From: Humulus lupulus | Lineage: Eukaryota > Streptophyta > Magnoliopsida > Rosales > Cannabaceae | Assembly (NCBI RefSeq): GCF_963169125.1 | Contig: NC_084795.1 | Location: 140,343,766-140,407,765, forward strand | DNA length: 64,000 nucleotides | Direction: 5' to 3' | Shown here: piece by piece, positions 57,663 through 64,000 of the stretch | Layout: every line of letters starts with the position of its first letter | How positions within the stretch are numbered: the stretch's first letter is position 1 | The notes under the pieces: generated by a model | What the model saw: the letters and a program-made list of their open reading frames with translations, nothing else | Told to the model about the DNA's origin: nothing | Database searches by the model: none | Translations under genes and position numbers: made by a program

Positions 57663-57959
57663 ATTTCATACCTTGGAGTTAGATGCAGAAAGTCAATATC
57701 TCTGAATTATGTTGATTGGAGACGTGTCCCATAACATTTGAAAGACAATATTTTGAATGAGGTATATGTAAGTTAATCTATGGAATGTATAACGCTTCGG
57801 TTTCCATTTGAATTTAATGTCTAAACTTAATTGAATGTTTTTCTTTATATCTTTTAGGGTGGTTATAACATTCCAAAGTCAGGGAAGAAAGAGTGTCGGA
57901 AAATTGTTGGAAGTATGATGAAGGATTTTAAGACTTATATCACTACCAAATACATCTAC
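57663..57959 (+). pseudogene. Fragment K, possibly from a CACTA-associated protein
   Basis: Around 57715-57760 the sequence suggests DWRRVPHNI. An intron-like stretch (GTATATGTAAG to ATATCTTTTAG, ending near 57859) is followed by GGYNIPKSGKKECRKIVGSM and MKDFKTYITTKYI. Plant CACTA (En/Spm)-associated proteins have a similar pattern of W-x-x-V-P then a C-R-x-x-G-x-x-x-x-D-F-K block. The fragment is short and cut by D and G. The assignment is tentative. Confidence 0.35.
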
Positions 57960-60393
57960 TGTAACAACCCAAAATCACTATTAAGGCTTAAGGGCCTTGA
58001 TTAGCGTGTCAAGAGAGCATAATTGGTTTATGTGTGATTTAAATGATTAAATGCATGATTATGTGATAAGCATGCTTATATGATTATATGGATGTATGAA
58101 ATGCATGTTTATGAGTACTAATAAGCATGTGAAACCTGTTTAGTTTGTAAGGGCATATTTGTAATTTTGGCCCGTTGAGGGCATAAATGTGATTATTTGT
58201 GGTAACTTTTGAGACCACATTATTGTGTGGATATATTTGCGCATATGGCTCGAGGCGATCCTAGTGAGTGGTTTTGCAAAATAGTCACAACGGGAATTTA
58301 TACCCGGCTCGGGGGAGCCTGGGGGTATTTCTAGGAATTTGGGAGATATATTGAAGATTTTTAGACTTTGGGGAAAATAATTGGTGGTTAATTAGATGAT
58401 GGGATTTAAGTGGTAAATATTAGGGACACTTGAGGAATTAGCGGGAATTGGGAGCAAATGACCAAAACACCCCTGGATTGATTAATAGGCTTGGATTTAA
58501 TTGGGAGGGTAAAAGAGTCTTTTGCTCATTAAGGGGGATAATTGATACTAAGTTTTCCTTAGACAATAGTAGAAGGTGTTAGAAATTGAAGGAAAAAAAA
58601 AGGGAAACAGAGCACTCAACTTATCTCTCTCTCACCCACATGATTCAGTCTCTCTCTCACCCTTTCTTGTGGATTTTGAAGCTGAGAACTCAAAGAAAGT
58701 TTAAGCTAAATCTTGGGACTTTGATCCTTGGAGTGGCTAAGGAGTTCAACTGGAAGTAGTTTCCAAATTAAGGTAAGGTTTGAGGTTTGTTTGAGATTTC
58801 AAAATTTTGTTGAGCTTGATCTTCTAATTTGGGTTTTGGATGGGAATTTAAGGACCGAAGGTTGGGGATTGGAGGAACTAAAGTTTGGAAGGGCATTAAA
58901 GGCAACCTAGGGTCGGATTCACTCAGCTGAGGTAACAATTCCTGATTTTGATTATCTAGGTTTTCTTGTTTTCAGATGAAGTTCTTAAGCTTCAAGATCA
59001 ATTTTTGGTTTTCTGTGTTTGATGATGCTATTAGCTAAGTTTTTGATGTTTTTAGGTTATGTTGGATGAGATATAGTGGGTTGTGGATTCAATTTCAGTT
59101 TGGTTGATGATTGGAGTGGGTTTTTGGAGCTTTGGCTCGGGAAAGTTCAAAGGAAAAACCCAGAAATTTTGCATGTTCTGGTTGTAGCGCTAGGATAGGA
59201 GCGCTACAGCGCTATGCTTCGTTTTCTAGGGGGCTGGGTTTCTGATTGTAGCGTTGTAGCGCCCCTCTTGTGGTGCTATAGCACTACCTTTCCTCCATAA
59301 CTCGGTTTTTGGGATTTCTTTTAGGGTTTTCGCTTGGGGGCTTAAGGGTCGATTCCACCACCCCATTTGGTTGAATTGGGCTTCCCGAGAGCTTGGGATT
59401 GGTTCCGAAGTTGGGTTATGGAATTGAATTTTAATGAGGGATCTATTTTACGGTTGTGACTAGGTGTACGCTAGGGCTCGGACGGGATCGTGCTTGAGGG
59501 TCATCTCAATTAGCCAAAGCACTCGGAATCAAAGGTAAGAAAACTACACCCGTGTGTGATTGTTGGGACTAAGGGCTCCCTATATTTGAATGTGATTGTT
59601 GTATGATCATGATATGCCATGTGAGCATGAATTAAACAACCTAAGGGTGTCAGAGTTGATATTTGCGCACAGGACGCGGCTCGACCATTGGTAGCTGAGG
59701 TTAATTAAATAGTCATTTGGCTCGGCCTAAGTGAGCCGGAGACAGTGGGATAAATAGAGGGTGAGGCCTAATGGTGCCGACCCTGAGTATTGTATGATGG
59801 ATATTGATATGTTATTATTTTTGTCTGATGATTATAACTTCTTTAATACTGGGATGATTAGTTTATGAATGATTGTTTGACCTCTCTAAGTAAATGACTG
59901 TTATGGCATGCTGATTACCTGGTTAACAACCTTGTGGATTATTTGTTTGTTTGTATCATTTATGCTCTGCATTATGGTTTTCTTGCTGGGCCTCGGCTCA
60001 CAGGTGCTATGTGGTGCAGGGAAAGGCAAGGGCAAGGTGGACTAGTCCTGAGTTGGAGAGCTCTGTGGCAGAATGTACATAGTCTGCTGATTGGCCGCCA
60101 CAGCCGAGGGATGGTACAGGGAGAGGAGAACCTAAAGTTCTTATTTTGCCATTAGAGTGGCTTGTGGTTGTACATAAACTTTGAAATTTTGTAAACTGTC
60201 CTTTAAAACCTATTTTGGGCCCATGTATTAAATGTTTATTTTAATGAGAAATTTCCTATTTATGACCAAAATATTTTTAACCCTAACCTAATTACGAATT
60301 TAGGGTCACGTTTTCAACTATATGACTTGATTAGCATGTTTTGCACCTTTATAATCACATAGTGTAACGACCTTAGTTATCCTGGGTGTTACA
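57960..60393 (+). repeat. 5' LTR of chromovirus G
   Basis: This 2,434-bp LTR runs from TGTAACAACCC to GTGTTACA. It shares blocks with F and I: AAGGTAAGAAAACT near 59530 and TTGCTGGGCCTCGGCTCAC near 59985. It has its own cluster of TAGCGC/AGCGCT motifs at about 59183-59290. The open frames at 58728 and 59934 show no domain. Confidence 0.9.
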
Positions 60394-60395
60394 AC

Positions 60396-60408
60396 TTTGT
60401 ATCAGAGC
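60396..60408 (+). other. Primer binding site of chromovirus G
   Basis: TTTGTATCAGAGC follows the LTR and differs by one central base from the TGGTATCAGAGC of F. Confidence 0.75.
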
Positions 60409-60782
60409 GTCCTAGGTTTAAGGGTTCCTGAAGACTGGCTGGACATGTACATTTGCCTCTAAAGACAAGCTCGACTCAAGGTTTGGTAATTGTGTATACA
60501 TGTTTATATGCTTAAGTGATTGGAAAGAACTATGATTGCGGTTAACTGTTTGATTAATAGGGAGCATGAGATACTGATAGTGCCTGACCCTTGATTGTTG
60601 TGTGATGATATTGAGGCGTGCTTATTAGCATTGATGTTGTATGTGAATGAATATTTGGATAAACTGTTATATCTTGATTGCTTATGATTGGTTGTGTTCC
60701 AATGGTGGATTATGGAAGGATTATTAACCTGTCATCATAATCTGATCGTCGAGTCATTGATTGCAGATTAACTTGGATAGTT

Positions 60783-62990
60783 ATGCATCCAAGATGATCT
60801 ACATGACAATTTGGCACTAGGTTTGAGACTAGATATGATGACCAGGGCCAGAACCCTCCGCTAGTCTTTGAGAACTGGCAGCAGATTATGGTAGACATGC
60901 AAGCCCGACTTCAGAGCCAGGAAGAGCAGATCCGTCTACTGAGGCAGGAAATTCAGTCGGGGAGTGCTGCCCCTATTGTGCCACCTGCAGTGGCACCAGT
61001 TGTCCAGCCATTAGAAGTTGGGAAGTGATGGGAGCCATTGTATGAGCGGTTCAGGAGACAGAATCCTCCAACTTTTGAGGGGGGACCAGATCCACTGAAG
61101 CCCGAACAGTGGATGAGTATGATTACCGCTATCCTGGACTTCATGAGGGTAGAGGGTCATGACTGGATGGCATGTGCCACATATATGCTGAGAGAAGATG
61201 TCCGCATCTGGTGGGAAGTGGCCTCACAGACTAGAGATGTTGCTACTATGGGTTGGGGCGGATTCAAGGACCTATTTAGTCAGAAGTATTATAATTTTGC
61301 CGTCAGGGTAGCGAAAGTAAATGAATTTGTGGGGTTGGTACAGGGCAGTATGACAGTTACAGAATATGCCTTGAAGTTTGATTGACTTGCAAAGTTCGCA
61401 CCAGACCTTGTGCCTAGTAATGCAGCTAGGCAGGACAGATTCATCAAAGGGCTTAATGCTATGACAGCCCGAAATGTGAGAATTACAACAGTACCTGGGG
61501 GGACGACTTATGCCCAGGCTGTTAAGAAGGCCCTTGCCGCTGAGGAAGCGAAGAACAAGATCTGGAGGGAGAATTCTGCAAGACGGGAGGGTTGTAGAGC
61601 GATGCCTCCATATTCCGGGTCTGGTAGGGGCGAAGGCCTCAGTGATTTGAAGAGAAGGATCCTTGACGCTTCAACCGCTGCTGGTCTTGATAGGAGGGGT
61701 CGGGGTGTTCAGGGTTGCTGTCAGGGAGGCGGTAACACGTGGAAGAGTTACCCAGAGTGGATGAGGTGCAGAAGACGCCATCCGGGCGAATTTCAGGCCA
61801 AGGCTTGTTACGTGTGTGGGGTGGTGGGACACCTCAAGAAGGATTTCCCAACAATGAAGAACGGGGAAGCAGGGAAGGTGGACAGCTTGACTCCAGCTCG
61901 AGTGTTCACCTTGACGCAGGCAAAGGCCAAGGCTAGTCCCTCAGTGGTGACAGGTCAACTTTCTAGCGCTGGCTCTCCTTTTACTGTATTGATTGACTCT
62001 GGTGCTACACATTCATTTGTTTCTAGTAAGGTGATTGATAGACTGTGTAGACCTAGTGAGTACTGTACTGCAGGGTTTGGGACTATATTGCCTACAGGGG
62101 AACTGGTAGTTTCTAGAAGGTGGATTAGAGCACTGCCAGTGATGGTTGATGGTAGGGAGTTATTAGTAGACTTGATTGAGTTGGGTATGGAGGACTTTGA
62201 TATGATTTTGGGCATGGATTGGCTAGTTAGATACGGAGCTACTATTGATTGTAGGAAGAAGATGGTGACCTTTGAGCCGGAGGGAGAGGATCCTTTTGTT
62301 TTCGTGGGTGCGGTATGTGGACCCCACATACCCATGATATCAGTGCTGAGAGCCAGGGACTTATTACAGGGAGGGTGTATAGGTTTCCTAGCTAGTGTGG
62401 TGGATACTACTAGAGTGTTGCCAGCAGGGCCGGAAAATACCTGATTAGTTCGTGAATTCTTGGATGTGTTCCCTGTGGATTTACTAGAGCTACCACTGCA
62501 CAGGGAGATTCAATTCGTCATTGAGTTGGCACCGGGGACAGAGCCAATGTCAAGGGCATCATATAGAATGGCACCGGCAGAACTGAAGGAATTGAAGATA
62601 CAGTTACAGGAGCTTCTAGATTTGGGATTCATCAGGCCTAGTTTTTCGCCATGGGGTGCCCCAGTTTTGTTTGTGAAGAAGAAGGACGGGACTCTAAGAA
62701 TCTGTATAGACTATAGAGAGTTGAACAAGTTGACCATCAAGAATAAGTACCATCTACCAAGGATCGATGACTTGTTCGATCAGCTGTAGGGAAAGATGGT
62801 ATTCTCGAAGATTGATCTTCGATCTGGTTATCACCAACTGAGGATCAAGGACAAGGATATACCGAAGACGGCCTTCCATATGAGGTGTGGGCACTATGAG
62901 TTTTTGGTCATGTTATTTGGTTTGACCAATGCCCCAGTAGCCTTCATGGACTTAATGAACTGAGTATTCAAGGATTTCTGGATCAGTTTG
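60783..62990 (+). pseudogene. gag-pol: Chromovirus G gag-protease-RT
   Basis: The frame from ATG 60783 meets TGA stops within a few codons and again at 61026-61028. It then reads [31 protein letters not shown] at 61382, and a zinc knuckle with its last cysteine replaced by phenylalanine ([14 protein letters not shown]). The protease [10 protein letters not shown] is intact. A TGA lies near 62441. RT motifs [16 protein letters not shown] and [11 protein letters not shown] follow, with a TAG at 62787-62789. A one-base loss near 62974 shifts the frame just before the catalytic IDD, which remains readable at about 63003-63011. Confidence 0.9.
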
Positions 62991-64000
62991 TGATTGTCTT
63001 CATCGATGACATCTTAGTGTAATCCAGTTCAGAGGCAGAGCACGAGCTACATCGTCGACAGGTTTTGCAGAGATTAAGAGAGCATCGACTGTACGCCAAG
63101 TTTAAGAAGTGTGAGTTTTGGTTACCAGAAGTGACATTCCTTGGACACATAGTTGGTGAAGATGGGATTAAGGTGGATCCATCTAAGGTGAAGGCAGTGA
63201 GAGATAGGCTGAGGCCAAGGAATGCCTCAGAAATTCAGAGTTTCCTCGGGTTAGTAGGTTACTACAGACGAATTTGGGGAAGGGTTCTCAAAGATTGCTG
63301 CACCGATGACATAATTGACACAGAAGAATTTGAAGTTCGTCTGGTCAGACAGGTGTGAGAACATTTTTCAAGAATTGAAGCGACGACTTATTACTGCACC
63401 TGTGCTGAGTCTTCCTTCGGAGGAAGGAAAGTTTGTGGTTTATTGCGACGCGTCGAGGTTGGGTTTGGGTTGTGTGTTGATGCAGAACGGGAAGGTTATA
63501 GCCTATACATCACAACAGCTGAAGGAGTATGAGCAGCAGTATCCTACCCATGATTTGGAATTAGCAGCGGTGGTATTCGCACTGAAGGTTTGGCGGCAAT
63601 ATCTATATGGGGAGAAGTGCGAGATATACACCGATCATAAGAGTTTGAAGTACTTCTTCACCCAGAAGGACCTGGACATGAGACAGAGGCATTGGCTAGA
63701 GATGGTAAAGGACTATGATTATGATATTCTTTACCACCCAGGAAAAGGTAACGTAGTGGCAGATGTGTTGAGCCGAAGGGGCCTGGGGCAGTTGTTTAGT
63801 TCCACTCAAATATTGAGAGAGTTGGCTGATGAGATGTCCAAAGCGAGGGTGGAGCTGGTGGTGGGCCAGTTGGCCAACATTACTTTGCAATCGACCCTGC
63901 TAGAGCGGATTTAGGAGGGTTAGCTGGTGGATGCACAATTACTAGAGGTTAGAGAGAATTTTTTAGCGGGAGCAGCTAAGGATTATTCTATTTCTGAGGT
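62991..64000 (+). pseudogene. pol: Chromovirus G RT end and RNase H, incomplete
   Basis: The part at 63065-63358 encodes [20 protein letters not shown] and [12 protein letters not shown] further frameshift near 63275-63290 leads to 63315-63914 with [34 protein letters not shown] and [10 protein letters not shown], the RNase H core. The sequence stops at TAG near 63912, and the integrase lies beyond the window. Confidence 0.9.

Larger units (their letters stand above)
57960..64000 (+). mobile_element. Chromovirus G, decayed, running off the window
   Basis: This is a second Tekay-like element, clearly homologous to F across gag, protease, RT, RNase H and the start of the post-RNase H linker. 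It has many stops and frameshifts. Only its left LTR is present; the right part lies beyond 64000. Confidence 0.93.

Overview
This is plant nuclear repeat DNA, probably from a eudicot; the species cannot be named from the sequence. I found no host gene, structural RNA gene, CRISPR array or bacterial feature. Nearly every base belongs to an LTR retrotransposon or a fragment of one. There are three Ty1/copia elements (A, B, C) with LTRs of about 1.85-1.93 kb, four Ty3/gypsy elements or fragments of the Tat type (D, E, H, J), and three Ty3/gypsy Tekay-like chromoviruses (F, G and LTR piece I). A roughly 300-bp piece, K, resembles a CACTA-associated protein.

Left part (1-23595). Copia A (79-10267) sits inside Tekay-like LTR I (1-78 and 10268-11677). 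LTR I abuts the gag region of Tat element H, which reads on the minus strand (11678-12559 and 21793-21931, LTR 21932-22914). H is split by chromovirus F (12560-21792). F is the youngest-looking element here: its LTRs are about 99.5% identical and its coding region has only two visible lesions. H lies in the 5' leader of copia C (22915-23595, minus strand).

Middle part (23596-48388). This is a nest dated by exact target duplications. The LTR of C (23596-25453 and 48314-48388) is interrupted by copia B (25454-48308, minus strand, duplication ATATC). The 3' LTR of B is interrupted by Tat element E (27050-39674, minus strand, duplication CAGTG). E encodes gag, protease, reverse transcriptase, two RNase H domains and integrase in one frame of 2,067 codons that contains six in-frame stops. 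Between its integrase and 3' LTR it carries a second gene on the opposite strand (TATA box near 28116, spliced leader, exons from 28832 to 31561). Extra antisense genes are known in the Tat lineage; this copy allows an unusually complete gene model.

Right part (48389-64000). A gag-protease relic J (48389-49053) is followed by Tat element D (49054-57662). D has a truncated 5' LTR, a deletion of the first RT catalytic motif, and an antisense TATA box with a 224-codon open frame where E has its antisense gene. The CACTA-like fragment K comes next, then the left LTR and most of gag-pol of decayed chromovirus G (57960 to the window end).

Within each element the parts would act together in the usual cycle. 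The LTR promoter makes genomic RNA, a tRNA primes at the PBS, Gag forms the particle, RT and RNase H copy the RNA, the PPT primes the second strand, and integrase inserts the product. No coding copy here is fully open, so any movement would need proteins from other copies. Coordinates of LTR ends were read by eye from TG...CA termini, PBS or PPT context and target duplications; percentages are eye counts.
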